Shown: positions 9,105-18,525 of the stretch, one piece after another
How the letters are laid out: each line of letters starts with the position of its first letter
How positions within the stretch are numbered: position 1 is the first letter of the stretch
Assembly (NCBI RefSeq): GCF_000168715.1
Contig: NZ_AASE01000001.1
Span: 116,153-180,152 of the forward strand
From: Chlorobium ferrooxidans DSM 13031
GTDB taxonomy: Bacteria > Bacteroidota > Chlorobiia > Chlorobiales > Chlorobiaceae
DNA: 64,000 nt
Direction of reading: 5' to 3'
Translations under genes and position numbers: made by a program
The notes under the pieces: generated by a model
Databases searched by the model: none
What the model was told of the DNA's origin: nothing
What the model saw: the letters and a program-made list of their open reading frames with translations, nothing else

Positions 9105-9218
9105 ATGGCAATTACAATACCTGAGTCGATCCCTCATGATATTCAGATCGTTATCGCATGGTATCTTTTTGCCGGAGGAGTTGCTCTTGCTGTTCTACTG
9201 AATAAACGAAAAAGCTGA
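9105..9218 (+). CDS. Candidate 37-residue single-helix membrane peptide
   Basis: An ATG-to-TGA frame of 37 codons in an otherwise empty 446-base gap. The peptide has a short polar N-terminus (MAITIPESIPHD), one hydrophobic helix of about 19 residues (from QIVIAWYLF to ALAVLL) and a positive tail NKRKS. This is the layout of small subunits of membrane complexes. No clear Shine-Dalgarno site lies upstream, as for many genes in this window. It could be a subunit of an unrelated complex, for example a low-mass reaction-centre or oxidase subunit, or a chance frame. No homologue is named here. Confidence 0.4.
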   Translation: MAITIPESIPHDIQIVIAWYLFAGGVALAVLLNKRKS

Positions 9219-9321
9219 AAGTGCCCAAAACTTAAATTGCAATACTTTTTTCTGGCCGCATCACAACCTCACGCTACAGACCTGCCATCGCTATCTTATC
9301 CTGAATACAGTCATAAACGGA

Positions 9322-9843
9322 TCACTCGGTCTGCTGCTGTGTAACTGTGTGAATTTTCGTCGTATCAAACCCCATAGAACCCGCCTTCCCCACAAGCTCT
9401 TCGAGGAGCTCCCTCTCCATCAGCGGTGTTCTGGAGAGAATCCAGAAATATGACCTGTTGCTGCCGCACACAACAGCCCATGAGTAATTTGCCCTGTCAA
9501 GGGCTATAACATTGTAACTCGCATAAAAAGGGCCGAAAAAGGAGACCTTCAAAGCCCCTTTGCTGGTATCATCAATAAAAACGCCGCGCCCTGTAACTGT
9601 TTTCCACTGACGTTTTTTTACCTTGTAACCACTGTTCAAAACTTTGACACTGCCATCTTCCGCCAGCGAGTAAACAGCCGTAGCCTGCTCAATTCCCTTC
9701 TCAAACCGGTTGTCAATTCTGGCAATTTCGTACCACTTGCCCAGATAACGATCCAGAGCAAAATTATCGACCACAGTAATCCCCTGCGGTATACCGGTAC
9801 ATCCGGCAAGCAGCAGAAATCCAAGTAAAAGGAGTTTTTTCAT
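9322..9843 (-). CDS. blc: Outer-membrane lipocalin (Blc-type lipoprotein)
   Basis: A 173-residue lipoprotein: signal peptide ending in the lipobox LLAGC (Cys15 or nearby), then the bacterial lipocalin signature YLGKWYEIARIDNRFEKG, strand GSVKVLNSGY, and the C-terminal WILSRTP block typical of Blc. Blc binds lysophospholipids or fatty acids at the inner face of the outer membrane and is stress-related in other bacteria. It is monocistronic. A short stretch just upstream of its start (TTATAGCTGTTT, near 9857) resembles the end of the inverted-repeat element R1. Confidence 0.85.
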   Translation of the reverse strand: MKKLLLLGFLLLAGCTGIPQGITVVDNFALDRYLGKWYEIARIDNRFEKGIEQATAVYSLAEDGSVKVLNSGYKVKKRQWKTVTGRGVFIDDTSKGALKVSFFGPFYASYNVIALDRANYSWAVVCGSNRSYFWILSRTPLMERELLEELVGKAGSMGFDTTKIHTVTQQQTE

Positions 9844-9917
9844 CAGTGAGGCTCCGCTTATAGCTGTTTCGGCACAAGATTAAAAGTAATAACCGAGAGC
9901 AACACCAGAGAGTTGCC

Positions 9918-10034
9918 TTGGTGTCATTTCGTATCCCTCCCGAACGAAAGAGAGGAAACTTTCGGGATGAGAAATTTAAGACTTTCGAGTCAAGCAAGAG
10001 ATCCCTCTGCCGACAGGTCGTCATCGGGATGACA
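9918..10034. repeat. Degenerate GTCAT/TCGA-type intergenic repeat
   Basis: The gap between the lipocalin and R2 holds GTGTCATTTCG, CCCGAACGAAAGAG, AGATCCCTCTGCCGACAGG and GGGATGACA, arranged as imperfect inverted arms. The same pieces (CGACAGGTCG, ATGACA, GAACGCCAGTGAGGGATCTT-like) recur at 45084-45173, and related ones at 18393-18441 and 50028-50098. No gene is seen here. Confidence 0.5.
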
Positions 10035-10079
10035 AAGAAAAAGAGCAGAATTTCAGTGCTACGTTGTTAAGAAAAGCAT

Positions 10080-10208
10080 CTTTAAAAATCGTCGTGAGCG
10101 GTTTGAGAGCAAGGCGGACGGAACGGAGAAACCGGAGTGTACAAAGAGTACATGAGGATTTCGAGTACCGCCCAACGATGCAATCAAATCGTGTAACAGA
10201 TTTTTAGT
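10080..10208 (+). repeat. Inverted-repeat element, copy R2
   Basis: The same core as R1 (CGTCGTGAGCGGTTTGAG; GAGGATTTCGAGTACCGCCC). The outer ends are CTTTAAAAATCG on the left and GATTTTTAGTG on the right, again complementary to each other but unlike the ends of R6 or R1. The right end overlaps the stop codon of the minus-strand cation-efflux gene. Confidence 0.8.
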
Positions 10209-11136
10209 GACTTCCGGCAAGGGTGTTGCGGCACGCCTCTCCCGGATACTCTACCTCAACGGTTGAGTGGTAAAGACCATGGCGTTCAACCAGCGTTCTG
10301 ATCCGCTCCTTGAGCTGCATGTAGCTTTCAGCGTCCAGCATGGTAGCAACTTCAAGGTGAGCGGTAAAGACCGTATGCACTCCGTCCAGAGACCAGATAT
10401 GGGCATGGTGTACGGCATGGATATGCTGCAACTCTTCAATTTCACGGGTGATTGCATCAAGATCCTGCTCATCGGGCACCGCCTGAAGAAAAACAGGAAT
10501 CATAGCCCTGAGATTTTTAATAACTCCGCCGAGAATATAGAGGGTAATGAGGATGGCAAGTATCGGGTCAAGCACCGGAACATCCCAAAAGAGCAGAATA
10601 ACAGCCACAACAAGCACCGTAACCCATCCGAGCACATCTTCCAGAAGATGGAGCGCGACAACCCGCGCATTCATCCCTCTCTCTTTGGAGAGCTTTGCCA
10701 TGGCGAGGCCGTTAACAGCAACTCCGGCGATGGCGAGGATGATCATGCCTCCTGCATCGGGGTGATGAGGTTCAAAAATCCTGGGGATGGCCCGCGAAAG
10801 CACAAAGAGCGAACTGGTGAGCAGTACCACCGTACTGATCAGTGCGCCAAGAAGTGAGAAGCGCTTGTAACCATAGGAGTATCGGGAGCTGCTTGATGCG
10901 TCGGATATTTTCTCAAAATACCATGCCTGACCAAGAGCAATGGAGTCGCCAAGGTCATGCACCGCATCAGCAAGAATTGCCGTGCTGCCGGTCAGGATTC
11001 CGCCGACAATTTCGACAACGGTAAACCCGAGGTTCAGAAAAAAAGCCGTCCTGATGTTTCCCGATGCATGATGATGATGGTGGTGATGATGGTCATGGTG
11101 GTCATGAAGCTCTTCTCCTGAAGGTTTACTGCTCAT
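10204..11136 (-). CDS. Cation diffusion facilitator (CzcD/ZnT-type metal efflux)
   Basis: A 310-residue inner-membrane transporter of the CDF family that exports Zn2+ (or Co2+/Cd2+) in exchange for protons. The N-terminus carries a striking histidine run (about 13 His within residues 11-25), a metal-binding tail. Six helices follow; helix 2 has ILADAVHDLGDSIALG with the family HxxxD metal site, and helix 5 has HLLEDVLGW, the second HxxxD site. The C-terminal cytoplasmic domain ends in a short strand. Regulation is not visible; the 163 bases to the divergent PAP2 gene hold both promoters. Confidence 0.9.
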   Translation of the reverse strand: MSSKPSGEELHDHHDHHHHHHHHASGNIRTAFFLNLGFTVVEIVGGILTGSTAILADAVHDLGDSIALGQAWYFEKISDASSSSRYSYGYKRFSLLGALISTVVLLTSSLFVLSRAIPRIFEPHHPDAGGMIILAIAGVAVNGLAMAKLSKERGMNARVVALHLLEDVLGWVTVLVVAVILLFWDVPVLDPILAILITLYILGGVIKNLRAMIPVFLQAVPDEQDLDAITREIEELQHIHAVHHAHIWSLDGVHTVFTAHLEVATMLDAESYMQLKERIRTLVERHGLYHSTVEVEYPGEACRNTLAGSH

Positions 11137-11298
11137 AAAATCCTCGCTGATCCCGTTTACAGGTTATGGTATTTGCCCGTCTCATCATCACTTTACCTTT
11201 CAGAATACTCTGCATATTGAGAGATGTGTACGAGCAAGAAATTTAATGTATTTTCAACTGCAAGCGTTTAATTCGGCAAAAAAATGTATTAGCTGTTC

Positions 11299-11922
11299 AT
11301 GAACACCTATCTCCGATGGACGCTCTCTTTCTGTTTTGTACTTCTGCTCTGCATAGCAAGCTTCACGCTTGCCGATATTCCTGCGGCAATGCGCTTCAAT
11401 GCACTGAAAGAGAGCCCGGTTTTCCAACTCTTCAGCTTCATAACGCTCTTTGGCGAATCGCAATGGTATCTTGTTCCCGGTTTCCTGCTTTTTATTGCTC
11501 TTAGAAAAAAAAATCCGTTCGTTGCACGCCAGGGACTTTTTCTCTTCACTGCGGTTGCCGTGTCAGGGATAGCGGCTGACATCATCAAATTTATAGCCGG
11601 ACGGGCGCGCCCCAAACTCTGGTTCAGTGACAAACTCTATCTCTTTGACTTTTTCCATACAGAAGCCGAGTGGACCTCGTTTCCATCCGGACATTCGGCA
11701 ACCGCTTTCAGCGCGGCAATTGTCCTCTCAGTGTATTACCCCCGATGGCGGCTGCTCTTTTTTTCTGCCGCCATCCTGATCGCATGCAGCCGGATCGTGC
11801 TGACCAAACACTACATCAGCGATGTCCTTGCCGGTTCATTCCTCGGCATAGCATCCACAGTTCTGCTCTATAACCGATATTTCAAAACGAGACTCAATGC
11901 AGTTGAATCTTCCGAAATCTGA
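11299..11922 (+). CDS. PAP2-family membrane phosphatase
   Basis: A 207-residue integral membrane phosphatase with the three PAP2 motifs in order: KFIAGRARP, FPSGHS and SRIVLTKHYISDVLAG, including the catalytic histidines. Such proteins dephosphorylate lipid phosphates (undecaprenyl pyrophosphate, phosphatidic acid or lipid A) on the periplasmic side. It overlaps the next gene, an ArnT-like glycosyltransferase, by 26 bases, which points to a lipid-linked sugar or lipid A modification pathway rather than general phospholipid turnover. Confidence 0.85.
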   Translation: MNTYLRWTLSFCFVLLLCIASFTLADIPAAMRFNALKESPVFQLFSFITLFGESQWYLVPGFLLFIALRKKNPFVARQGLFLFTAVAVSGIAADIIKFIAGRARPKLWFSDKLYLFDFFHTEAEWTSFPSGHSATAFSAAIVLSVYYPRWRLLFFSAAILIACSRIVLTKHYISDVLAGSFLGIASTVLLYNRYFKTRLNAVESSEI

Positions 11923-13444
11923 AACCACCCGTTTTCTGGCACTGCTCGGACTTCTTGTCGCGGTCAGTTTCTTTGCCGGCCTTGGATCTGCTCCGCTTTT
12001 TGACGTCGATGAAGGGGCTTTCAGCGAAGCAACCCGTGAGATGATGGTGAGCAAGAACTATCTGACCACATGGCTGAATGGTGCGCCCCGTTTTGATAAA
12101 CCCATACTCATCTACTGGCTTCAGCTTTTATCGGTCAACATGTTCGGAGTGAACGAGTTTGCATTCCGACTCCCCTCTGCACTGGCCGGAACCGCCTGGG
12201 CAGCTTCAATTTTTGTTGTTGTACGCAAAGTATCCGGCAACCGGCAGGCCTTCCTTGCTGCTGCACTGATGGTGCTCTCGCTCCAGGTAAACGTCATCGC
12301 CAAAGCGGCCATTGCCGATGCTCTGCTGAACGCCCTGCTTGCCATAACCATGTTTGCCCTCTTCCGGCATTTTGAAACAGGCTCAAAGCGAGCGCTCTAT
12401 CTGGCCTTTGCGATGGCAGGGTTCGGCATGCTCACCAAGGGACCGATTGCCGTCATCATACCGGTTGCCGTTTTTTTTATCTTCTCACTCGTTGAGGGAG
12501 AGTTGAAAAAATTGGTGCGCGCAACGCTTTCTCCCTGGGGCATCATCATCTTTCTTTGTATTGCTCTCCCCTGGTATCTGCTTGAATACCGCGAACAGGG
12601 CATGGCCTTTATTGAAGGCTTTTTCTTCAAACACAATATCAGCCGCTTCAACACTTCATTCGAGGGCCACTCGGGCTCCCTCTTCTACTATTTCCCGGTA
12701 CTCATCATCGGTTTGATGCCCTTTACCGGACTTCTCTTTACCGTGCTGTTCAACCTGAAAAAACTCTTTGCGGAACGTGAAAACCGCTTTCTGCTGATCT
12801 GGTTCGGTTTTGTCTTTATCTTTTTCTCGCTCTCCGGCACAAAACTTCCGCACTACGTTATTTACGGCTATACACCGCTCTTCATACTCATGGCGAGGGC
12901 TCTGCCTCTGAGCCGCCACCCCAGGCTTCTTGCCCTCTGGCCGATGATGCTCCTCATCCTGCTTCTGTTCCTGCCTCTACTTGCCCGCACAGCCATGAAC
13001 TATACCGATGACCTCTATCTGCTGACTCTGTTTGCCGAGGGAATTACGCTCACCGGAGCGTCACACATCCTTGTAATCATTGCATCACTTCTCGGGATCC
13101 TTGCCATCGAGTTTCTTTCCAGGTTTTCTGCAGCGGACAAACTGATTGCTACGGGAGTGATTTTTGCACTCATCATCAACATCCATCTGATGCCTATTGC
13201 AGGAAAACTCCTCCAGGAACCGGTGAAGGAGGCCGCCCTCCTAGCCAGAAAAGCGGGGTATAAAATCGTGATGTGGGAAGTCTATTACCCCTCTTTTTTC
13301 GTATATTCTGAATCTTTTGCTGAAAGACGGGAGCCGCTTCCGGGAGAGATTGCCCTGACCACAGTCAAGCAACTTGCCACCCTTGACACTCCTGCCATAC
13401 TCTACAGCAAACGCGGCATTGTGCTGGTGAAAATAAAGCAATAA
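11897..13444 (+). CDS. ArnT-like family 39 membrane glycosyltransferase
   Basis: A 515-residue multi-pass glycosyltransferase of the PMT/ArnT (GT39/GT83) type, which takes a sugar from a polyprenyl-phosphate donor outside the membrane. The N-terminal loop contains FDVDEGAFSEATREM, the acidic site typical of ArnT-like enzymes, followed by RFDKPILIYWLQ. About a dozen helices and a C-terminal soluble part are seen. The start lies inside the PAP2 gene and the ArnC-like gene follows after 12 bases. Acceptor (lipid A, protein or another glycan) and sugar are unknown. Confidence 0.82.
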   Translation: MQLNLPKSETTRFLALLGLLVAVSFFAGLGSAPLFDVDEGAFSEATREMMVSKNYLTTWLNGAPRFDKPILIYWLQLLSVNMFGVNEFAFRLPSALAGTAWAASIFVVVRKVSGNRQAFLAAALMVLSLQVNVIAKAAIADALLNALLAITMFALFRHFETGSKRALYLAFAMAGFGMLTKGPIAVIIPVAVFFIFSLVEGELKKLVRATLSPWGIIIFLCIALPWYLLEYREQGMAFIEGFFFKHNISRFNTSFEGHSGSLFYYFPVLIIGLMPFTGLLFTVLFNLKKLFAERENRFLLIWFGFVFIFFSLSGTKLPHYVIYGYTPLFILMARALPLSRHPRLLALWPMMLLILLLFLPLLARTAMNYTDDLYLLTLFAEGITLTGASHILVIIASLLGILAIEFLSRFSAADKLIATGVIFALIINIHLMPIAGKLLQEPVKEAALLARKAGYKIVMWEVYYPSFFVYSESFAERREPLPGEIALTTVKQLATLDTPAILYSKRGIVLVKIKQ

Positions 13445-13456
13445 ACCCGGATAATC

Positions 13457-14389
13457 ATGAAGCTCTCTGTCGTCATCCCGGTCATGAATGAGGTTGAGAA
13501 CATCAAACCGCTGTTTGCTGCTCTTGCTTCATCGCTTGCCGGCATCGATCACGAGATCGTTCTGGTTGACGATGGTTCTACCGATGGAACGGTGGCGGAA
13601 ATTGAAGCAAATGCCCCCTCTAACCTGCAACTCGTTGTCCTGAACAAAAATTATGGCCAGACAACAGCCATGGCTGCCGGTATTGATCATGCAAAAGGGG
13701 ACTTGATTGCCACCCTTGACGGTGATCTGCAGAACGACCCTTCGGACATTCCGATGATGATGCGCTACCTTTTCGACAACGATCTCGATGTTGTTGCAGG
13801 CAGGCGTGCAGGAAGGCAGGATGGCATGATACTGCGGAAAATCCCCAGCAAGATAGCCAATGCTCTCATCCGGACACTCACCGATGTACACATCCGTGAC
13901 TATGGATGCACCCTGAAGGTATTCAAAAAGGATGTTGCAAAAAATCTCGGTCTTTACGGCGAGCTTCACCGGTTTATTCCGGTACTGGTACAGCTCTATG
14001 GTGCCAAAATGGCGGAAGTTGATGTCCGTCACCATGCACGGCAGTTCGGCAAATCCAAATACGGAATTGGCCGCACCTTCAAGGTGATGAGCGACCTGCT
14101 CTTTATGGTTTTCTTTCAGAAATACAGCCAGAAGCCGATGCACCTGTTCGGCACACTCGGATTTTTCTCCCTCTTTATCGGTCTGGCTCTGAACCTCTAC
14201 CTGCTTTTCCTGAAAATTCTGGGTGAGAAAATCGGGGGCCGCCCGCTGCTCTCGCTCGGCATCATCATGACCTTTATCGGCATTCAGCTGATTACGACCG
14301 GATTCATAGCAGAATTCATCATGCGTACCTATTACGAGTCCCAGAACAAGAAACCCTATATCATCAAAAAGATCATTGGCAAACAGTAA
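13457..14389 (+). CDS. ArnC/DPM1-like family 2 glycosyltransferase
   Basis: A 310-residue enzyme that loads a sugar onto polyprenyl phosphate at the cytoplasmic face. It has an N-terminal GT-A domain with VSVVIPVMNE-like start, IVLVDDGSTDGT, and LIATLDGDLQNDP (DxD-type metal site), then two C-terminal membrane helices as in ArnC/GtrB. It most likely supplies the donor for the ArnT-like enzyme encoded just upstream. A paralogue begins at the right edge of the window. The next gene begins inside its last codons. Confidence 0.85.
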   Translation: MKLSVVIPVMNEVENIKPLFAALASSLAGIDHEIVLVDDGSTDGTVAEIEANAPSNLQLVVLNKNYGQTTAMAAGIDHAKGDLIATLDGDLQNDPSDIPMMMRYLFDNDLDVVAGRRAGRQDGMILRKIPSKIANALIRTLTDVHIRDYGCTLKVFKKDVAKNLGLYGELHRFIPVLVQLYGAKMAEVDVRHHARQFGKSKYGIGRTFKVMSDLLFMVFFQKYSQKPMHLFGTLGFFSLFIGLALNLYLLFLKILGEKIGGRPLLSLGIIMTFIGIQLITTGFIAEFIMRTYYESQNKKPYIIKKIIGKQ

Positions 14390-15269
14390 CGCCCGGCTGA
14401 AAAAGCTGCTCAAACCACTTGTTCAGCTTCTTTTCACCTCTCTGGCCCTCTATCTGGTGTTGAAAAAGACCGATATAGCAAAACTGGCCGATATTATCCG
14501 CAGTGCAAACCCGTGGTATCTTCTGCTCTCCCTTATTTTTTTCAATATCTCCAAGATATTCAACGCTATACGCCTTAACCGCTTTTTCAAAGCTATTGAT
14601 CTTGAGCTCTCCTTCATTTACAACCTCAAGCTCTACTATCTTGGCATGTTCTATAATCTTTTTCTTCCGGGAGGTATCGGAGGGGACGGCTACAAAATTT
14701 TTGTACTGAAGAAAAACCACGGCCTTAAAACAATCAATGTCTTTCACGCCGTGCTGTGGGACAGGATCTGCGGAATGGTCGCACTTGTTTTTCTTTCGGT
14801 CATTCTGCTGCTGCCGAGCAGTTATGCCCTGCAACTGCCCGAAATGAAACCGTATGCATGGGTAGTGCTTGCCGGTATCTATCCCCTGTCGATTTTACTT
14901 AACCGGCTTTTCTATAAACAGTTTCTCGCCATATTCACCATCACCGCCATAGAGTCGCTGCTGATCCAGGTTACCCAGATTGTATCGGCATATTTCATTC
15001 TCAAGGCGCTCTCGCAGAACGCAAACATCATCGACTACCTGGCCATCTTTCTGATTTCGACGGTTGCTACCATTCTGCCGATCACCATCGGAGGTGCAGG
15101 GGCGCGCGAAATCACCTTCTACTATATGCTTGATGCCATTCATCTTGCCACAGACACCGGCATTGCCCTGTCGCTCATTTTCTTTGCCATTTCAGCTATT
15201 TCATCACTTGCCGGAATTCTCGGCAGAATCCGGCATGAAAAAAGCGTGCCTGAAGAGATGGCAAAGTGA
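14376..15269 (+). CDS. Flippase-like membrane protein (YbhN/AglD/LPG-synthase-domain family)
   Basis: A 297-residue protein of the UPF0104/lysylphosphatidylglycerol-synthase transmembrane family, with seven to eight helices. The motifs LYYLGMFYNLFLPGGIGGDGYK and TIGGAGARE are characteristic. It starts at a TTG overlapping the preceding stop by 14 bases. Members are proposed to flip or handle lipid-linked intermediates; this fits the three genes before it. The function stays an inference from family and context. Confidence 0.78.
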   Translation: MANSNARLKKLLKPLVQLLFTSLALYLVLKKTDIAKLADIIRSANPWYLLLSLIFFNISKIFNAIRLNRFFKAIDLELSFIYNLKLYYLGMFYNLFLPGGIGGDGYKIFVLKKNHGLKTINVFHAVLWDRICGMVALVFLSVILLLPSSYALQLPEMKPYAWVVLAGIYPLSILLNRLFYKQFLAIFTITAIESLLIQVTQIVSAYFILKALSQNANIIDYLAIFLISTVATILPITIGGAGAREITFYYMLDAIHLATDTGIALSLIFFAISAISSLAGILGRIRHEKSVPEEMAK

Positions 15270-15320
15270 CCGGCTAAAACAGAAACAGCAGAGTACCGCT
15301 ATAGTCAAAAACAAATTCCG

Positions 15321-15461
15321 GGCACCTCTATTAATTGTCAGTGAGAATCCCGAGACCAAGGCGGACGGAGCGCAGAAACCGGAATGTACACGTAGTACAT
15401 GAGGATTTAGAGCACCGCCCAACGCAGTAATCGGGTTTCGGAACAAATCAATTGAGGCGCC
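15321..15461 (+). repeat. Inverted-repeat element, copy R3
   Basis: The left end is GGCACCTCTATTAATTG and the right end CAATTGAGGCGCC. The left part of the core is degenerate (CAGTGAGAATCCCGAGACC), while the centre from GCGGACGGAGCGCAGAAACC onward is well kept. The right end stops two bases before the stop codon of recJ on the minus strand. Confidence 0.75.
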
Positions 15462-15463
15462 CT

Positions 15464-17182
15464 TCAGCTCTTCAGTTTGTTGCACAACTCAAGATCCCGC
15501 AGCCTTATCTGTATCTGCTCCCGGTTATTCCACATCCTTTTTTCAACCGAATAGAGCATGACAAATACCGGACGGGTTTGGGTGGAAAGTTGATCGAAAA
15601 TATCCGGACGGTCAAAACCGATAACATCGAAAATCCGACCGGCACTATCCCTGACAGAAAACTTCACATGCCTCTTGCTGAGCAGCCTTGGAGTACCGAA
15701 AAGCTGAAGTTCACGGGACATAAAGAGCGGCTCCCTGTTTCCATAGCCTAAAGGGGCAAACTGAGCAAGTACATTGATGAAGTTCGGCGTGATCTCCTCA
15801 AGAGGAAGCAGTGCATCGACAGCAAGCGCTTTCTGTTGCTGCTCAATGGATAGACTTGCAGCGCAGACCTCATTGAACTTCTTACGGAATCCAGCAAGAT
15901 TTTCAGGGCGAAGGATAACTCCCGCAGCCTGATGATGGCCTCCAAACTGTTCGAGATACGCACTGCACTCCTGCAGTGCCTCATAGATATTGAATCCCTC
16001 AATACTTCTGACCGACCCCTTGATGAATCCATTCATGCTGCCGAGAATTACGGTCGGGAGATAGTGTTTTTCAAGCATTTTGGATGCCACAATTCCAAGA
16101 ACCCCAAGATGCCATGACTCATCATAGAGCACAATCGAAGAACAATATGATGCAAAATGGCTTTCAACCATTTTTTCCGCCTTGGTCATGATGTCACTGT
16201 CAATCTCCCGTCGAAGAGCGTTCATACGATCAAGTTCCCCGGCATGGCGTACCGAGTCATCCATTGATTCCGAAACAAGCCACTCCATGGCAAGATGTGC
16301 TGAACCCATCCTGCCGGCAGCATTGATACGGGGAGCAATACCGAATGCAATATGAAACATGCCGAGCTCTGAAGAAGCGACCTTCATGAGAGAAAACAGA
16401 GCCTTGAACGTACCTCTCGGTTTTACCCGCATTCTTTTCAATCCCTCACGAACCAGGGTTCGATTTTCCTGTTCCAGGGCAACCATATCAGCCGCAGTAG
16501 CAATCGCAACAAAATCAAGATATTTCTGCCAGCTTTCATCATCCGCCCCCGAATCCCCGGCTATAGCCTGAAGAAGCTTGAATGCGACACCACAACCGCA
16601 TAGTTCGCGGAACGGATAGGTCGAACCCGGGACCTTCGGATTAAGGATAGCATAAGCCGTAGGGAGTTCATCCGGCTCGTGATGATCACAGACTATCACA
16701 TCAATACCAAGCTCCCCACACCGCTTGATCTCCCTGTTAGCACGTATACCGCAATCAACCGTAATGACAAGCGAAACCTGCCGCCCGAGAGCCGTATCAA
16801 TACCTTCGGCAGATAAACCGTACCCTTCCGTAAACCGGTCATTAATGTACCAGGTGACCTCGGCACCCTGCTCTTTCAGAAAAAGAAAAAGCATCGCTGT
16901 TCCGGTTGTACCGTCAACGTCATAATCGCCATAGATCATAATTTTCTCATGCATCCTGACCGCTTCAAGCACACGATCAACCGCTCGCTGCATCTGCTGC
17001 ATGAGAAAGGGAGAGGGGATATGCTCAATTGATGACCGGAAATAATCTCTGGCGGCATCAAACGTCGTGACACCACGGTTGCACAAGGCTCTTGCAACGG
17101 GCTGACTGACATTTATCGCTTCTGTCAGAGCCTGAACAGTCTCATCGTCAGGAGCGAGTAAATTCCATCGGTATCGTTTCAT
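15464..17182 (-). CDS. recJ: Single-stranded-DNA-specific 5'-3' exonuclease RecJ
   Basis: A 572-residue DHH-family nuclease of recombination and mismatch repair. It has the phosphodiesterase motifs IYGDYDVDGTTGT, VITVDCG and VCDHHEP, then GRMGSAHLAMEWL-type DHHA1 linker, FGGHHQAAG, and a C-terminal OB-like domain. I use the ATG at 17182 (MKRYRWNLL), since the 17 residues of the longer frame are not like the family. The length is normal. Divergent from fbp; the 186-base gap holds both promoters. Confidence 0.92.
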   Translation of the reverse strand: MKRYRWNLLAPDDETVQALTEAINVSQPVARALCNRGVTTFDAARDYFRSSIEHIPSPFLMQQMQRAVDRVLEAVRMHEKIMIYGDYDVDGTTGTAMLFLFLKEQGAEVTWYINDRFTEGYGLSAEGIDTALGRQVSLVITVDCGIRANREIKRCGELGIDVIVCDHHEPDELPTAYAILNPKVPGSTYPFRELCGCGVAFKLLQAIAGDSGADDESWQKYLDFVAIATAADMVALEQENRTLVREGLKRMRVKPRGTFKALFSLMKVASSELGMFHIAFGIAPRINAAGRMGSAHLAMEWLVSESMDDSVRHAGELDRMNALRREIDSDIMTKAEKMVESHFASYCSSIVLYDESWHLGVLGIVASKMLEKHYLPTVILGSMNGFIKGSVRSIEGFNIYEALQECSAYLEQFGGHHQAAGVILRPENLAGFRKKFNEVCAASLSIEQQQKALAVDALLPLEEITPNFINVLAQFAPLGYGNREPLFMSRELQLFGTPRLLSKRHVKFSVRDSAGRIFDVIGFDRPDIFDQLSTQTRPVFVMLYSVEKRMWNNREQIQIRLRDLELCNKLKS

Positions 17183-17368
17183 GAAACAGGGATGAGAGTG
17201 CTTGCTTTGAAAAAGTGTCAAGGTATATAACACTTCGGCATTTCTTTACAAAAACGGCTCAACGGGCAATTTCACTCTCAATTTGAAAGCGAGGCTGAAT
17301 ATTTCTACATTTAAGGTCTCAATGTCGCCGATTAATCCCCTACCACCTAACCATCAGGAAGAGTAAGC

Positions 17369-18370
17369 ATGAGCAATTTGATAACCATTGAACGACATAT
17401 CCTCGAACAGCAGAAGTACTTCCCCGAAGCACACGGCGAACTTACCGACCTGCTTACGGATGTCGCCTTTGCAGCAAAACTGGTACGAAGAGAGGTTGTC
17501 CGTGCCGGACTGGTTGATATTCTCGGGTTTGCAGGAAGCACCAATGTTCAGGGAGAAGAGGTCAAGAAACTTGACTTGTTCGCCAATGAAAAAATCATCT
17601 CCGCCATCGGTCAGCACGGCCGGTTTGCCGTCATGGGCTCAGAGGAAAATGAAGGAATCATTATCCCGCCGAAAAATGAGACCGGAAGCTATGCTCTTCT
17701 CTTCGATCCGCTCGACGGCTCCTCAAATATTGATGTCAATGTCAGTGTCGGCACCATCTTCTCCATCTATCGGCTCAAAGGTGATGACCCCTGCAAGGCG
17801 AGCATCAACGACTGTCTGCAGCATGGATATGAGCAGGTTGCCGCCGGTTACGTTATCTACGGCTCTTCTGTGGTAATGGTCTACACCACCGGCCACGGTG
17901 TTCACGGCTTTACCTACGACCCGACTATCGGAGAGTTCCTCCTTTCACACGAAAACATCATCACACCGAAGAGCGGCAAATACTACTCCATCAATGAGGG
18001 CTCCTTCGCACAGTTCAACGATGGAACAAAAAAATACCTCGATTACATCAAGGAGGAGGATCCTGCAACCAATCGTCCATACAGCACCCGTTACATCGGT
18101 TCGCTCGTCGCTGACTTCCACCGCAACCTGCTGACCGGAGGAGTCTTCGTCTATCCGCCAACAACAAAACATCTCAGCGGAAAGCTTCGGCTTATGTATG
18201 AAGCCAATCCCCTAGCCTTTATCTGCGAGCAGGCCGGCGGACGCGCAACAGACGGCAGAAACCGCATCCTCGACATTCAGCCGACCTCACTCCATCAGCG
18301 CACTCCGCTCTATATTGGCAGCGAAGAGGATGTTATCATTGCCGAGGAGTTCGAGCAGGGATTGAGATAA
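17369..18370 (+). CDS. fbp: Fructose-1,6-bisphosphatase class I
   Basis: A 333-residue gluconeogenic enzyme hydrolysing fructose 1,6-bisphosphate. The metal and substrate motifs are present: [27 protein letters not shown], and the C-terminal [21 protein letters not shown]. In an organism fixing CO2 by the reductive TCA cycle it feeds hexose and glycogen synthesis. A single gene, ended by the hairpin at 18478-18504. Confidence 0.95.
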   Translation: MSNLITIERHILEQQKYFPEAHGELTDLLTDVAFAAKLVRREVVRAGLVDILGFAGSTNVQGEEVKKLDLFANEKIISAIGQHGRFAVMGSEENEGIIIPPKNETGSYALLFDPLDGSSNIDVNVSVGTIFSIYRLKGDDPCKASINDCLQHGYEQVAAGYVIYGSSVVMVYTTGHGVHGFTYDPTIGEFLLSHENIITPKSGKYYSINEGSFAQFNDGTKKYLDYIKEEDPATNRPYSTRYIGSLVADFHRNLLTGGVFVYPPTTKHLSGKLRLMYEANPLAFICEQAGGRATDGRNRILDIQPTSLHQRTPLYIGSEEDVIIAEEFEQGLR

Positions 18371-18392
18371 ATCGATTATGGATTGCGCATTA

Positions 18393-18441
18393 TGTCATCT
18401 CGACTGAAAGGAGAGATCTCTCTCTTGCGTTCGAGATGACA
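18393..18441. repeat. Inverted repeat of the GTCAT/TCGA type
   Basis: Perfect 11-base arms TGTCATCTCGA (18393-18403) and TCGAGATGACA (18431-18441) enclose a 27-base loop with GAGAGATCTCTCTC. It lies between the convergent fbp and ymdB genes and belongs to the same family as 45084-45173. Confidence 0.6.
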
Positions 18442-18477
18442 GACCCGGCTCAATTCGGAATCAACATACATGAAAAC

Positions 18478-18504
18478 AAAAAGTCCTCTTGCGAGGGCTT
18501 TTTT
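18478..18504. terminator. Bidirectional terminator between fbp and ymdB
   Basis: AAAAGTCCTC, a four-base loop, then GAGGGCTTTTTT (one G-T pair). An A-run on one side and a T-run on the other suit termination of both convergent genes. Confidence 0.75.
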
Positions 18505-18525
18505 GTTGATAACAATCGATCTTTC

